Shown one piece after another: positions 30,736 to 39,032 of a DNA stretch of 64,000 nucleotides. Numbering within the stretch: the first letter of the stretch is position 1; every line of letters begins with the position of its first letter. Source of the stretch: Aquibium sp. A9E412 (GTDB taxonomy: Bacteria; Pseudomonadota; Alphaproteobacteria; Rhizobiales; Rhizobiaceae); contig NZ_JAOAOP010000001.1 of assembly GCF_030398335.1 (NCBI RefSeq), positions 186,001 to 250,000 on the forward strand, written 5' to 3'. A program made the translations under genes and the position numbers. The notes below the pieces were generated by a model. The model was given only the letters and a program-made list of their open reading frames with translations. It had not been told where the DNA came from and ran no database searches.

Positions 30736-30800
30736 GACGTGGATCGAAGAGCGCGTTAAACCTTGTTAACACTCTTTCCGGGTGACGACGGGAGAGTGTC

Positions 30801-31523
30801 ATGTCTTTTTCGCAAGCCGCCGGCCTTGCCGGGGAGACGGTCGGGCCACGCCGGCCCGACCCCTACACCGACACGCAAAGTCGCGAATTCGGTTTCCGCG
30901 CGCGGCGCTTCGCGCATGTGCGCCGGCTGATCGAGGCGGTGCTGGACGAGCGCGGCGAGGCCGACATCGTCGATCTCGGCGGCACGGAGACCTACTGGCT
31001 GATCGGTGCCGACTTCATGCGCGCCCACCGGCACCGGCTGCGCGTCACGCTGGTCAACACCGAGGCGCAGACGCTCGACGACAGCGGCCTGTTCGACGCG
31101 GTGCAGGCGAGCGCGGCCGATCCGGCGCTGTTTTCTGGCCGCCGCTTCGATCTGGTGCATTCCAACTCGGTGATCGAGCATGTCGGCGACTGGCGTGCCA
31201 TGCAGGCCTTCGCCGCCAACGCCCGGCGCCTGGCGCCGCGCTACTACGTGCAGACGCCGAACTACTGGTTCCCCTTCGAACCGCATTTCCGCTTCGCCGG
31301 CTTCCAGTACCTGCCCAAACGCCTGCGCGTGGCGCTGCTCATGCGCTTCGCGCTCGGCTTCTTCCGCCGCATCCCGACGCGCGCGGAGGCCGACGAGATC
31401 ATCTTCCACCACCGGCTTCTGTCGACGCGCGAGATGGCCGGCCTGTTCCCCGACGGGCGCGTGCTGCACGAGCGCTTCGCCGGTCTCAACAAGTCGATCA
31501 TCGCCATGCGCGACGGCGCCTGA
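30801..31523 (+). CDS. Class I SAM-dependent methyltransferase
   Basis: A 240-residue protein with a Rossmann-like methyltransferase core: the glycine-containing first strand DIVDLGGTETYWLIG, a later acidic/aromatic segment RFDLVHSNSVIEHVGDW (the HSNSVIEH pattern of ubiE/type 11 methyltransferases) and YYVQTPNYWFPFEPHFRF. The PNYWFP and PHFRF segments recall methyltransferases linked to cell-surface glycans. The substrate is unknown. It stands alone behind a CtrA-type box, which would make it cell-cycle controlled, and ends at a bidirectional terminator shared with tig. Confidence 0.83.
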   Translation: MSFSQAAGLAGETVGPRRPDPYTDTQSREFGFRARRFAHVRRLIEAVLDERGEADIVDLGGTETYWLIGADFMRAHRHRLRVTLVNTEAQTLDDSGLFDAVQASAADPALFSGRRFDLVHSNSVIEHVGDWRAMQAFAANARRLAPRYYVQTPNYWFPFEPHFRFAGFQYLPKRLRVALLMRFALGFFRRIPTRAEADEIIFHHRLLSTREMAGLFPDGRVLHERFAGLNKSIIAMRDGA

Positions 31524-31557
31524 GGCGCCGGCGCGGCAACCGGCGCGATCCGGCACA

Positions 31558-31602
31558 CGAAAAAAAGCGCCCGGCCGTGATCGCGGCCGGGCGCCTTTTT
31601 TC
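31558..31602. terminator. Bidirectional rho-independent terminator between the methyltransferase gene and tig
   Basis: A perfect 11-bp stem, GCGCCCGGCCG (31567-31577) and CGGCCGGGCGC (31584-31594), with a short loop. It is flanked by a run of A on the left and seven T on the right (31596-31602), so it can stop transcription from both convergent genes. Confidence 0.9.
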
Positions 31603-31610
31603 CGCCGGCT

Positions 31611-31660
31611 GCGCAATCGCGTGACCGGCTCTCAACCGCTGTCTTGACGCATGTGCGGCC
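31611..31660 (+). repeat. Dispersed intergenic repeat, copy D (partial)
   Basis: Only the 5' half is recognisable: GCGCAATCGCGTGACCGGCT, CTCAACCGCTGTCTTGACGC, then divergent sequence up to the tig stop codon. Like copies A and E it lies between two convergent genes, directly after the bidirectional terminator. Confidence 0.5.
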
Positions 31661-31672
31661 GCGCCGCCTGCG

Positions 31673-33160
31673 TTAGGCGGAGCCTTCCTCGCTCGCCGCC
31701 TCGTCGGCGGCCGGCGCGGCGGCGTCGTCCGCCTTCTTCTTGGCCGCGGCCTTCTTCTTCGGCGCCGCCTTCTTCTTGGCCGGCTTTGCCTCGGCGGCCG
31801 CCGCCTTGTCGCCGGTCTCCTCGTCGTCCTCGGCCATCAGCTCGTCGCGCGTCACCTTCTTGTCGGTGACGTTGGCCTCGGCGAGCAGGTGGTCGACGAC
31901 CTTCTCCTCGAACAGCGGCGCGCGCACATTGGCGAGCGCCTGCGGGTTGTCGCGGTAGAACTCGTAGATCTGGCGCTGCTGGTCCTGCGGGTAGCGGCGC
32001 ACCGAATCGATCAGCGCGCGCTGCATCTCCTCCTCGGAGACCTGGATGCTGGCCTTCTCGCCGATCTCGGCCAGCACCAGGCCGAGGCGCACGCGGCGCT
32101 CGGCGAGCTGGCGGTACTCCTCGCGCGCCGCCTCCTCGGTGGTGTCCTCGTCGGCGAAGGTGCGGCCGGCCTGCTCGAGGTCCTGCGTCACCTGCCGCCA
32201 GATGTTGTCGAACTCCGCCTCGACGAGGCGCGCCGGCGCCTCGAACTTGTAGGCCTCGTCGAGCTGGTCGAGAAGCTGGCGCTTGGCCTTCTGGCGCGTC
32301 ACGCTGCCGAACTGGCTCTCGATCTGGCCGCGCACGATCTCGCGCAGCTTGTCGGCCGATTCGACGCCGAGGCTCTGCGCCACCTCGTCGTTGATCTCCA
32401 GCGCGCCGGGGCTCGCCACCTGCTTGACCGTCACGTCGAAGGTGGCGGTGCGGCCGGCCAGGTGCTCGGCGGCATAGGCGTCGGGGAACGTCACCTCGAT
32501 GGTCTTCTCCTCGCCGGCCTTGGCGCCGACGAGCTGCTCCTCGAAACCGGGGATGAACTGGTTGGAGCCGAGCACGAGGTCGGAATCGGTCGCCGCGCCG
32601 CCGTCGAACGGCTCGCCGTCGAGCTTGCCGACATAGTCGATGGTGACCTTGTCGCCCTCGGCGGCCGCGCCGTCCTTGGGCTCGTAGGCGCGCACGGAAT
32701 CGGCGATGCGCACAACCTGCTCCTCGACCTCCTCGTCCGGCACGTCATAGACCGGGCGGGTGATGGCGATCTCGGAGAAATCCTTGATCTCGATCGGCGG
32801 GATGATCTCGTAGGTCAGCGAGAACTCGAAATCGGCGTCGCCGGCGAGGATCTTCTCGGCCTCCTTCTCGTCCTCTGTCATCGCGACCTCGGGCTGCATG
32901 GCCGGCTTCTCGCCGCGCTCGGCGAGGATGTCGCGCGAGGATTCCGACAGGATCTCGTTGACGATCTCGGCCATGAAGGATTTGCCGTAGAGCTTGCGCA
33001 GGTGCTGCAGCGGGACCTTGCCGGGCCGGAAGCCGTTCAGGCGCACCTTCGCCTTGGCCTCGTTGAGCCGGCTCATCAGCCGCTGCTCCATGTCCTGGGC
33101 CGGCACGGTGACCTTGATCTCGCGTTTCAAGCCGGAATTCAGCGTTTCGGTTACCTGCAT
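31673..33160 (-). CDS. tig: Trigger factor (ribosome-associated peptidyl-prolyl isomerase)
   Basis: A 495-residue chaperone that receives nascent chains at the ribosome exit. The N-terminal ribosome-binding domain has [16 protein letters not shown], the FKBP-type isomerase domain contains [19 protein letters not shown] and [14 protein letters not shown], and the C-terminal helical arms follow. The last 50 residues are a Lys/Ala-rich tail ([17 protein letters not shown]) ending in an acidic stretch, longer and more basic than in E. coli. MQVTETL at 33160 is the normal start; the preceding codon is also ATG. No clpP or clpX follows. Confidence 0.97.
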   Translation of the reverse strand: MQVTETLNSGLKREIKVTVPAQDMEQRLMSRLNEAKAKVRLNGFRPGKVPLQHLRKLYGKSFMAEIVNEILSESSRDILAERGEKPAMQPEVAMTEDEKEAEKILAGDADFEFSLTYEIIPPIEIKDFSEIAITRPVYDVPDEEVEEQVVRIADSVRAYEPKDGAAAEGDKVTIDYVGKLDGEPFDGGAATDSDLVLGSNQFIPGFEEQLVGAKAGEEKTIEVTFPDAYAAEHLAGRTATFDVTVKQVASPGALEINDEVAQSLGVESADKLREIVRGQIESQFGSVTRQKAKRQLLDQLDEAYKFEAPARLVEAEFDNIWRQVTQDLEQAGRTFADEDTTEEAAREEYRQLAERRVRLGLVLAEIGEKASIQVSEEEMQRALIDSVRRYPQDQQRQIYEFYRDNPQALANVRAPLFEEKVVDHLLAEANVTDKKVTRDELMAEDDEETGDKAAAAEAKPAKKKAAPKKKAAAKKKADDAAAPAADEAASEEGSA

Positions 33161-33250
33161 CATCGAACCTTTGTGTTGTCGTCGACCGCCGCCGAAGACG
33201 GCCACCCACTGCTCAGCCTGCCGGGATTTGTGGACCGGGAATGGCTTCCC

Positions 33251-33335
33251 TGGTGCGGGTGGAGGGACTTGAACCCCCACGGCTTGCGCCACAGGAACCT
33301 AAATCCTGCGTGTCTACCAGTTCCACCACACCCGC
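33251..33335 (-). tRNA. tRNA-Leu (anticodon TAG)
   Basis: An 85-nt class II tRNA with an encoded CCA. Acceptor GCGGGTG pairs with CACCCGC, the D-arm is TGGTGGAACTGGTAGACACG, the anticodon stem CAGGA/TCCTG encloses TTTAGGT (anticodon TAG), and a long variable arm GGCGCAAGCC-type follows before the T-arm GGGTTCAAGTCC. It reads CUA and, by wobble, other CUN codons. Situated 90 bp upstream of tig on the same strand. Confidence 0.97.
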
Positions 33336-33581
33336 TTCGAAAGCCGCAGGCTCCCGAAAGCGCGGGTTCTATATCACCCGGACATGGTGGTTCAAAGGAA
33401 AATTGCCAGCAAATTCGGGCTTTTTTCCGCCAAAGACGGGGAAATCGTGCCGCTTTTCCGCGTCGCCCGCCGACGCCGGCCCGAGGGCGCGCCGGCGGGC
33501 CGGCAGCGGCCCCTCATACTGCTCTGCACAACGGTCTTTGGTGCGATGCACAAAGCGCAATGCTGCCATGCAACATTAGCG
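33336..33581. other. Non-coding gap upstream of the DUF1127 gene
   Basis: This stretch between tRNA-Leu (minus) and the DUF1127 promoter has no convincing gene. An open frame continues upstream in phase with the DUF1127 protein, but its translation is Arg/Pro-rich and lacks similarity. The tRNA-Leu promoter should lie near 33345-33380, where AT-rich sequence occurs. At 33538-33577 there is repeated TGCA/GCAA sequence (GATGCACAAAGCGCAATGCT, then GCCATGCAACATT) that could be a regulator site. Confidence 0.4.
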
Positions 33582-33610
33582 CTTCAATCCCGCCCGGCGT
33601 CCGCCTATCT
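33582..33610 (+). promoter_or_regulatory. Possible RpoH-like promoter of the DUF1127/hairpin transcript
   Basis: CTTCAA (33582-33587) and CCTATCT (33604-33610) are separated by 16 bases, close to the CTTGAA/CCTATNT-type promoters used by RpoH sigma factors in alphaproteobacteria, with one mismatch in the -35 hexamer. It would give a leader of about 45 bases. Proposed because CcsR-type loci are RpoH-controlled in Rhodobacter; the match alone is weak. Confidence 0.35.
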
Positions 33611-33662
33611 ACCAATCGCAACAGAGATTTGCTCAACCAGTCCAAACGAAAAGACCAAAGAG

Positions 33663-33803
33663 ATGAACATCGTCCGCAACTACCGCAACTGGCGCCGCTA
33701 CCGGCAGACTGTCAGCGAGCTGAGCCGCCTGTCGAACCGCGAGCTCAACGATCTGGGCATCAACCGCGGCGACATCCCGTTCGTGGCGCGCAAGTCGCTC
33801 TGA
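33663..33803 (+). CDS. DUF1127 small arginine-rich protein (CcaF1-like)
   Basis: A 46-residue protein, MNIVRNYRNWRRYRQTVSEL followed by SRLSNRELNDLGINRGDIPFVARKSL, which is a complete DUF1127 domain including the LxDLGIxRxDI core. An AAAGAG ribosome-binding site precedes the ATG. DUF1127 proteins such as CcaF1 of Rhodobacter sphaeroides bind RNA and influence maturation of the CcsR small RNAs encoded in the same transcript. Here too the gene is immediately followed by hairpins with CCTCCTCC loops, so the same role is inferred. Too short for ordinary gene callers with a 60-residue limit. Confidence 0.9.
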   Translation: MNIVRNYRNWRRYRQTVSELSRLSNRELNDLGINRGDIPFVARKSL

Positions 33804-33815
33804 TTTCGGTTTCGT

Positions 33816-33927
33816 CGAGGCCTACCTCCTCCCAGGCCTCGGCGGATAAGACCGGCCTTTTCCTCCTCCCTAAGGCCGGTCACCAAAACGGCACCCGTCG
33901 GTCTCCTCCCCCGGCGGGTGCTGTTTT
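33816..33927 (+). ncRNA. CcsR/cuckoo-RNA-like array of three CCUCCUCC-loop hairpins
   Basis: Twelve bases after the DUF1127 stop begin three stem-loops. SL1 (33816-33841) has an 8-bp perfect stem CGAGGCCT/AGGCCTCG with loop ACCTCCTCCC. SL2 (33850-33881) has a 10-bp perfect stem GACCGGCCTT/AAGGCCGGTC with loop TTCCTCCTCCCT. SL3 (33891-33921) has an 11-bp stem with one G-U pair and loop TCTCCTCCC. SL3 extends through AAAAC/GTTTT into a 17-bp terminator-like stem. The stems differ while the anti-Shine-Dalgarno loop motif is kept, which is strong evidence for a functional RNA of the CcsR family. Only SL1 and SL2 carry the full CCTCCTCCC. Confidence 0.85.
33885..33927. terminator. Terminator formed by the third hairpin
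   Basis: The stem AAAACGGCACCCGTCGG pairs with CCGGCGGGTGCTGTTTT over 17 bp with two G-U pairs, followed on the plus strand by CGTTTCG. The symmetrical A- and T-runs allow termination of both the DUF1127 transcript and the convergent lipoprotein gene. Confidence 0.65.
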
Positions 33928-33997
33928 CGTTTCGTGCGGCCGGATTGTCGTGCGGCAACGCCGCGCCCTCTGTCCCGCATCTCAGCGCGCGCCCCTG

Positions 33998-34603
33998 TCA
34001 GCGTGCGCCCATGACTCCGCGGGCCTGCCATTCTTCGAGCGGCATGATGTCGGGGGATCCGCCGGCCGGCTCGTACCAACTGTCGACCGCCCAGCGCCGC
34101 CCGGATGGGTCGCGGATCACCGCCGTGGCATGCGGATAGCGCCCATCGACGAAGAAGCCGCGCGACACGTTCGCCTCCACCTCGTGGTGCCTGAGCAGAC
34201 CGCGCGCGGCGAGATAGCGCAGCAGCGAGCGGGTGTTGGTGGATTCGTCGATGCAGTCCATCTGGCCCTTCTGGCCCGACTGGCCGAGCACCGACTTCGG
34301 CGCGTCGCGCACGCCGATGGTCGCCACCGTCATCTCCTCGAAATGCCGCACGGCGGCGGCGATCGCCCGGCGCTCGGCCTGCGGCCCGGCGCGGCCCGGC
34401 GCCATGATGGCGGCGAAGCGCTCGGCGGCCTGCGGCCCGACGGCGATGCGCGTCTTGTACGTGCAGTTGAAGCCGCTGCAGGCATAGATGCGGCCCGCAT
34501 CGGCGCGCGTGATGGCGCCGGTGTAGTTCGACGACACCGAGGTGCAGCCCGCCGACACGGCCGCGGCGAGCAGCGCCGCGGCGATTCCCCCGCCTTTTGT
34601 CAT
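33998..34603 (-). CDS. Lipoprotein with a transglutaminase-like Cys-His-Asp arrangement
   Basis: A 201-residue predicted lipoprotein (signal peptide residues 1-18, lipobox VSAGC). The mature domain contains Cys117 in [17 protein letters not shown], His158 in [10 protein letters not shown] and Asp174 in WAVDSW. Their order, spacing and surroundings resemble the catalytic triad of transglutaminase-like cysteine proteases. I recognise it as a conserved rhizobial hypothetical, not a characterised enzyme. ATG 34603 starts the signal peptide. It is divergent from trmFO with 110 bp between and convergent with the DUF1127/hairpin transcript. Confidence 0.75.
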   Translation of the reverse strand: MTKGGGIAAALLAAAVSAGCTSVSSNYTGAITRADAGRIYACSGFNCTYKTRIAVGPQAAERFAAIMAPGRAGPQAERRAIAAAVRHFEEMTVATIGVRDAPKSVLGQSGQKGQMDCIDESTNTRSLLRYLAARGLLRHHEVEANVSRGFFVDGRYPHATAVIRDPSGRRWAVDSWYEPAGGSPDIMPLEEWQARGVMGAR

Positions 34604-34713
34604 ATGCGAATCGTAACCGCGGGGCGCGGCGCGCGCAAACCGCGCGGCCGGCGCGGCACGATCATCCACGGAATTCGTTGCAAAGCGGCCGCGCGCGGCC
34701 TATTTCCCCGGCC

Positions 34714-36120
34714 ATGAGCGACACTCCCATTCACGTGATCGGCGGCGGGCTGGCTGGCTCCGAGGCCGCCTGGCAGGCGGCGGAGGCGGGCGTGCCCGTC
34801 GTGCTGCACGAGATGCGGCCGCTGCGCGGCACCGACGCGCACAAGACCGACGGCCTGGCCGAGCTGGTGTGCTCCAACTCCTTCCGCTCCGACGACGCCG
34901 AGACCAACGCGGTCGGCCTGCTGCATGCCGAGATGCGGCTCGCCGGCTCGCTGATCATGCGCGCCGGCGACGCCAACCAGGTGCCGGCCGGCGGCGCGCT
35001 GGCGGTCGACCGCGACGGCTTTTCCGACGCCGTCACCGCGGCGATCGCGCGCCACCCGCTGATCACCGTGGAGCGCGGCGAGGTCGACGGCCTGCCGCCG
35101 GAGAGCTGGGACCAGGCGATCGTCGCCACCGGGCCGCTCACCTCGCCGGCGCTCGCCGAGGCGATCCGCCAGGCGACGGGCGCCGACGCGCTCGCCTTCT
35201 TCGACGCGATCGCGCCGATCGTGCATTTCGACACGATCGACATGGAGACCGCCTGGTTCCAGTCGCGCTACGACAAGGTCGGCCCCGGCGGCACCGGCAA
35301 GGACTACATCAACTGCCCGCTCGACCGCGCCCAGTACGAGGCCTTCGTCGCCGCGCTGGTGGCCGGCGGCAAGACCGAGTTCAAGGAGTGGGAGGGCACG
35401 CCCTATTTCGACGGCTGCCTGCCCATCGAGGTGATGGCAGAGCGCGGGCCGGAGACGCTGCGGCACGGGCCGATGAAGCCGATGGGGCTGACCAACGCGC
35501 ACCGGCCGGACGTCAAGCCCTATGCGGTGGTGCAGCTGCGCCAGGACAACGCGCTCGGCACGCTCTACAACATGGTCGGCTTCCAGACGAAGCTGAAATA
35601 CGGCGAGCAGGTGCGCATCTTCCGCACGATTCCCGGCCTCGAGCAGGCCGAGTTCGCCCGGCTCGGCGGGCTGCACCGCAACACCTACATCAACTCGCCG
35701 GCGCTGCTCGACGGCACCCTGCAGCTCAAGGGCCGTCCCGGCCTGCGCTTCGCCGGCCAGATCACCGGCTGCGAGGGCTATGTGGAAAGCGCGGCGATCG
35801 GGCTTCTGGCCGGCCGCTTCGCCGCCGCGCAGCGCCAGGGCCGCAGCCCCGACGTGCCGCCGGCGACGACCGCCTTCGGCGCGCTGCTCGGCCACATCAC
35901 CGGCGGCCATATCCTCGCCGAGGAGGAAGCCGGCAAGCGCTCGTTCCAGCCGATGAACGTCAATTTCGGGCTGTTCCCGCCGGTCGAGGTGCCGAAGCCG
36001 GAGGGCCGGCGGCTGCGCGGCAAGGAAAAGGCGCAGGCCAAGAAGCGTGCGGTCACCGCCCGCGCGCTCGACGACTGCCGCCGCTGGCTCGGCCTCGCCG
36101 CACGGGTGGCCGCCGAGTAG
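34714..36120 (+). CDS. trmFO: Folate- and FAD-dependent tRNA (uracil-54-C5)-methyltransferase
   Basis: A 468-residue flavoprotein that makes ribothymidine-54 in the tRNA T-loop using methylenetetrahydrofolate. The FAD-binding [16 protein letters not shown] is at the N-terminus, followed by the family-specific [25 protein letters not shown] with the conserved cysteine. The C-terminal YRNTYINSP-like and [19 protein letters not shown] segments complete the fold. ATG 34714 precedes the Rossmann motif directly. The gene stands alone and is convergent with the DUF4153 gene. Confidence 0.96.
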   Translation: MSDTPIHVIGGGLAGSEAAWQAAEAGVPVVLHEMRPLRGTDAHKTDGLAELVCSNSFRSDDAETNAVGLLHAEMRLAGSLIMRAGDANQVPAGGALAVDRDGFSDAVTAAIARHPLITVERGEVDGLPPESWDQAIVATGPLTSPALAEAIRQATGADALAFFDAIAPIVHFDTIDMETAWFQSRYDKVGPGGTGKDYINCPLDRAQYEAFVAALVAGGKTEFKEWEGTPYFDGCLPIEVMAERGPETLRHGPMKPMGLTNAHRPDVKPYAVVQLRQDNALGTLYNMVGFQTKLKYGEQVRIFRTIPGLEQAEFARLGGLHRNTYINSPALLDGTLQLKGRPGLRFAGQITGCEGYVESAAIGLLAGRFAAAQRQGRSPDVPPATTAFGALLGHITGGHILAEEEAGKRSFQPMNVNFGLFPPVEVPKPEGRRLRGKEKAQAKKRAVTARALDDCRRWLGLAARVAAE

Positions 36121-36195
36121 CCGCTACGGCCTTTTGTCCCGTGCGGGCCGGCAGCGGCCCGTCGCCTCCCCCGGTGCCGGAAAGGCGCCGTGGAG

Positions 36196-36294
36196 CCGAT
36201 CTCTTTTTCACGGGCTCGCAGATCGGCTCCACGTTCTCGCTTTGACGCGTCGGCGAACGGCGAACCGGTTTCCACGTCGCCTGGAAACGCTCTA
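36196..36294 (+). repeat. Dispersed intergenic repeat, copy E (complete)
   Basis: A full copy: GATCTCTTTTTCACGGGCTC, GCAGATCGGCTCCACGTTCT, CGCTTTGACGCGTCGGCGAA, CGGCGAACCGGTTTCCACGT, CGCCTGGAAACGCTCTA. Its final CTA (36292-36294) is, on the minus strand, the TAG stop codon of the DUF4153 gene, so the element ends exactly at a coding boundary. It lies between convergent trmFO and the DUF4153 gene. Confidence 0.65.
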
Positions 36295-38061
36295 TTGCGC
36301 CGCCGCGCCGTCCTCTGGCGGCCAGTCGGCCGCGCGCAGCGCAAGCGCGCCGTGGATGGCGGTCAGCCGCGCCTGCGGCCGGATCTGGCCGTAGAGCGCC
36401 GTCGGCAGGATCAGCAGCCGCCGCGTGTCGGCCGCAAGCGCGAGCCGCTGCGGCGTGTCGCCGCCGGCGGCATGCAGCGCCTCGACGGTGGCGGCGGCGA
36501 TGGCAAAGCGCACCGGCGCGCCGGCGCCCGTCCGCACCACGAGCGCCCCGTCCTCGAGCGCGATGCGCAACCGCGCGCCCGTGTCGAGGGTGAGCGCCAG
36601 CCCCTCCTCGGCCTGCGCGAACAGCGCGACGGCCGGCACGATGCGGTCGTAGCCCTCCGTGGCGAGCGCCGCGGTGGCCGGATAGCCGAGGCTGAAGCCG
36701 CCGTCGGCCAGCGTGCGCGGGCGGTCGGGATCGAGACCCCAGGCGGTCGCGACGGCGCGGTAGAGGCCGATCTCCTCGGTGCTGCCGGAAAAGCCGGGCG
36801 GCGCGACGCGCAGAATGGCGTCGTAACGGCCGAGGAAGCGCAACGCCGCCAGCGCCTCCTGCTCGGCCGCCTCGTCCGGAGCCGCATCGGCCTCGACGAT
36901 CGCCAGGAAGCGCTCGGACTGGCTGCGCAGCGCGGTCGCCACCGCGCCCTGCGGCCCGAAGCTCGCCATCGCCAGCGCGGCGACCGGCAGCGCCACCATC
37001 AGCCGGATGTCGCCGCGCAGCCGCGGCAGCGCCTGACCGACGAGCACGGCCAGCGTGACCAGCCCGAACAGGCCGAGCAGATAGCGCGGCGGCGTCCAGC
37101 CATAGGCATCGACGCGCAGATAGAGCGCGACGAACAAGAGCACCAGCGGCACCGGCAGCAGCGCCGGCCAGATGCGCAGCACAAGCCGGGTCGGCGCGCG
37201 CGCGGCGTCGAGAAACGGATGGATGACGATCAGCGAGCCGAACAGGCAGAAGCCGTAGGCGAGCGTCAGCCAGCCGATCTGCCCCTTGGGCAGCTCCAGC
37301 GTCAGCCCGATCTTGAGCGCATAGGCATGCAGCACGGCGGCATAGACGAGCAGCAGCGGCGCGGCGACGAAATCGCCCAGCGCGCGCATGCCGCGCTCGG
37401 CGAGCCCCGTCAGGCGCGGCGGCTCGGCCGCCAGGTCGCGCGGCACCTGGCCGAGACCGAACAGCGGCGCGGCGAACAGCCCGCTGACCGCCCACAGATG
37501 CGCGTAGAGCCGGTCGGGCACCGGCAGGCCGAACAGATAGGTGAGGCTGGCGAAGACCGCCGACAGCCCGCCGGCGAACAGCCCGAGCGCGAGCACGGCG
37601 AGCGCGGCGGCGAAGCCGAGATGCAGCGCGAAGAACCAGAACTGGATCGAGCGGCCGCGGCCGAGATAGGGCGCCAGCGGCACGGCGCCGGCGAGCGCGG
37701 CGACGAGCGCCCATTGCAGCGTCGCCGCGGGGCGCTCGAAGACGGTCAGCGCCAGTGCGACGAGCGCCAGCGCGGCGGCCGCTCCGTGCCGCCAGGCCGC
37801 GCCGGAGCGCCGCGCCTCCGCCGCCAGCGTGGCGGCAAGCCCGGCGAGCGCGGCGGCGGCGAGGCCGACGCCGACGTCGTCCTCGGCGTCGCCGAACGGG
37901 TGCAGGTCGGCGATCGCCAGGTTGACGTGCAGCGCCAGCAGCGCCAGCGCCAGCGCCGGCACGGGGAAGCGGACGAGCGCGTCGCGCGTGCCGGCCAGCA
38001 TCTCCTCGGCGACGGCGCGCCAGCCGCCGTCCTGCCGGCCGGCCGTGCGGGCAAGGCTCAT
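36292..38061 (-). CDS. DUF4153-type polytopic membrane protein
   Basis: A 589-residue integral membrane protein. About ten hydrophobic segments occupy residues 30-380 (for example LALALLALHVNLAIADL, FWFFALHLGFAAALAVLALGLF and WPALLPVPLVLLFVALYL). A soluble C-terminal domain of about 200 residues follows, rich in beta-prone sequence. The N-terminal half resembles DUF4153, a family of unknown function. The ATG at 38061 overlaps the TGA of the sterol desaturase gene (ATGA). It is the last gene of a three-gene overlapping operon and ends at repeat copy E. Confidence 0.82.
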   Translation of the reverse strand: MSLARTAGRQDGGWRAVAEEMLAGTRDALVRFPVPALALALLALHVNLAIADLHPFGDAEDDVGVGLAAAALAGLAATLAAEARRSGAAWRHGAAAALALVALALTVFERPAATLQWALVAALAGAVPLAPYLGRGRSIQFWFFALHLGFAAALAVLALGLFAGGLSAVFASLTYLFGLPVPDRLYAHLWAVSGLFAAPLFGLGQVPRDLAAEPPRLTGLAERGMRALGDFVAAPLLLVYAAVLHAYALKIGLTLELPKGQIGWLTLAYGFCLFGSLIVIHPFLDAARAPTRLVLRIWPALLPVPLVLLFVALYLRVDAYGWTPPRYLLGLFGLVTLAVLVGQALPRLRGDIRLMVALPVAALAMASFGPQGAVATALRSQSERFLAIVEADAAPDEAAEQEALAALRFLGRYDAILRVAPPGFSGSTEEIGLYRAVATAWGLDPDRPRTLADGGFSLGYPATAALATEGYDRIVPAVALFAQAEEGLALTLDTGARLRIALEDGALVVRTGAGAPVRFAIAAATVEALHAAGGDTPQRLALAADTRRLLILPTALYGQIRPQARLTAIHGALALRAADWPPEDGAAAQ

Positions 38062-39032
38062 TCGACCGCCTCCGGGCCGAGCGCGCCGCCGGCCGCGCCG
38101 GCGCCGGGCAGGCCCGGCCGGCCGGCCTCCGCCGGGTTGCGCCGCACGTAGTCGGCCTTCAGGTCGGCGGAGGTCTTGCGGCTGCCGTCGTGGCTCCAGC
38201 CGGGCGGGGCGAAGAGGTATTTCAGCCGCTGGCCGGGCGTCAGGCCGGGCGCCAGCGCATCGCGGAACATGCCGATCCACTCGTGGAAGGCGACCTTGAG
38301 CGGATTGAAGGTGCCGATGTTGCGGACGATGCCGTAGCGCGGCCGGTCCTCATCGAGCTCGGCGACGAAGGTGCCGAACATGCGGTCCCAGACGATCAGC
38401 GTGCCGGCGTAGTTGGCGTCGAGATAGCGCGGGTTGGTGGCGTGATGCACGCGGTGGTGCGAGGGCGTGTTGAAGACGAGCTCGATCGGCCACCACATCC
38501 GGCCGATCGTCTCGGTGTGGATCCAGAACTGCCAGACCAGGTTGAAGCCGAACACGAAGATGATGACGGCGGGATGGATGCCGAGCAGCACGAGCGGCGC
38601 CTGCAAGACGAACATGCCGGTGAACAGGCCCGTCCAGGACTGCCGCAGCGCCGTCGACAGATTGTAGTGCTGGCTCGAATGATGGTTGACGTGCTCGGCC
38701 CATACCCAGCGGCAGCGATGCGCGATGCGGTGGTACCAGTAGTAGCGCAGGTCGTCGGCCAGGAAGGCGGCGACGAACACCCACCAGGCGAGGCCGAGGT
38801 CGAACAGCCGGAACTGCCAGACCCACAGGAGCGCGCTATAGGAGACGACGCCGAGCAGGATGCCGGCCGTCACGTTGCCGGCGCCCATCAAAAGGCTGGT
38901 CAGCGTGTCGCGCGTCTCGAAGGCGCCGGCCGCCCGGCCGCTGCGCACCAGCCACAACTCGAGCAGGATCGCCAGGACGAAGAACGGAATCGCGAGCTGC
39001 GTGATCGAGGGAAAGTCGTGCGCGTCCATCAT
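38058..39032 (-). CDS. Sterol desaturase/fatty acid hydroxylase family protein
   Basis: A 324-residue membrane di-iron enzyme. Histidine clusters typical of the family are all present: YHRIAH, HVNHHSSQH, and HHRVHHATNPRYLDANYAG. Four or more membrane segments lie in the first 200 residues. The likely reaction is O2-dependent hydroxylation or desaturation of a membrane lipid, carotenoid or hopanoid-like substrate; which one is not evident. ATG 39032 overlaps the upstream stop by ATGA; the next codon is also ATG. The tail after residue 280 is low-complexity Gly/Ala-rich. Confidence 0.9.
   Translation of the reverse strand: MMDAHDFPSITQLAIPFFVLAILLELWLVRSGRAAGAFETRDTLTSLLMGAGNVTAGILLGVVSYSALLWVWQFRLFDLGLAWWVFVAAFLADDLRYYWYHRIAHRCRWVWAEHVNHHSSQHYNLSTALRQSWTGLFTGMFVLQAPLVLLGIHPAVIIFVFGFNLVWQFWIHTETIGRMWWPIELVFNTPSHHRVHHATNPRYLDANYAGTLIVWDRMFGTFVAELDEDRPRYGIVRNIGTFNPLKVAFHEWIGMFRDALAPGLTPGQRLKYLFAPPGWSHDGSRKTSADLKADYVRRNPAEAGRPGLPGAGAAGGALGPEAVE

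Noticed and set aside
31889-34717. Very long antisense open frames, here and also at 163-2949, 3606-6152, 10008-13349, 41298-44027, 55203-57869 and 58022-60928
   Set aside because: They are opposite or out of frame to well-recognised genes, have Arg/Pro/Gly/Ala-dominated composition typical of shadow frames in high-GC DNA, and show no family motifs.
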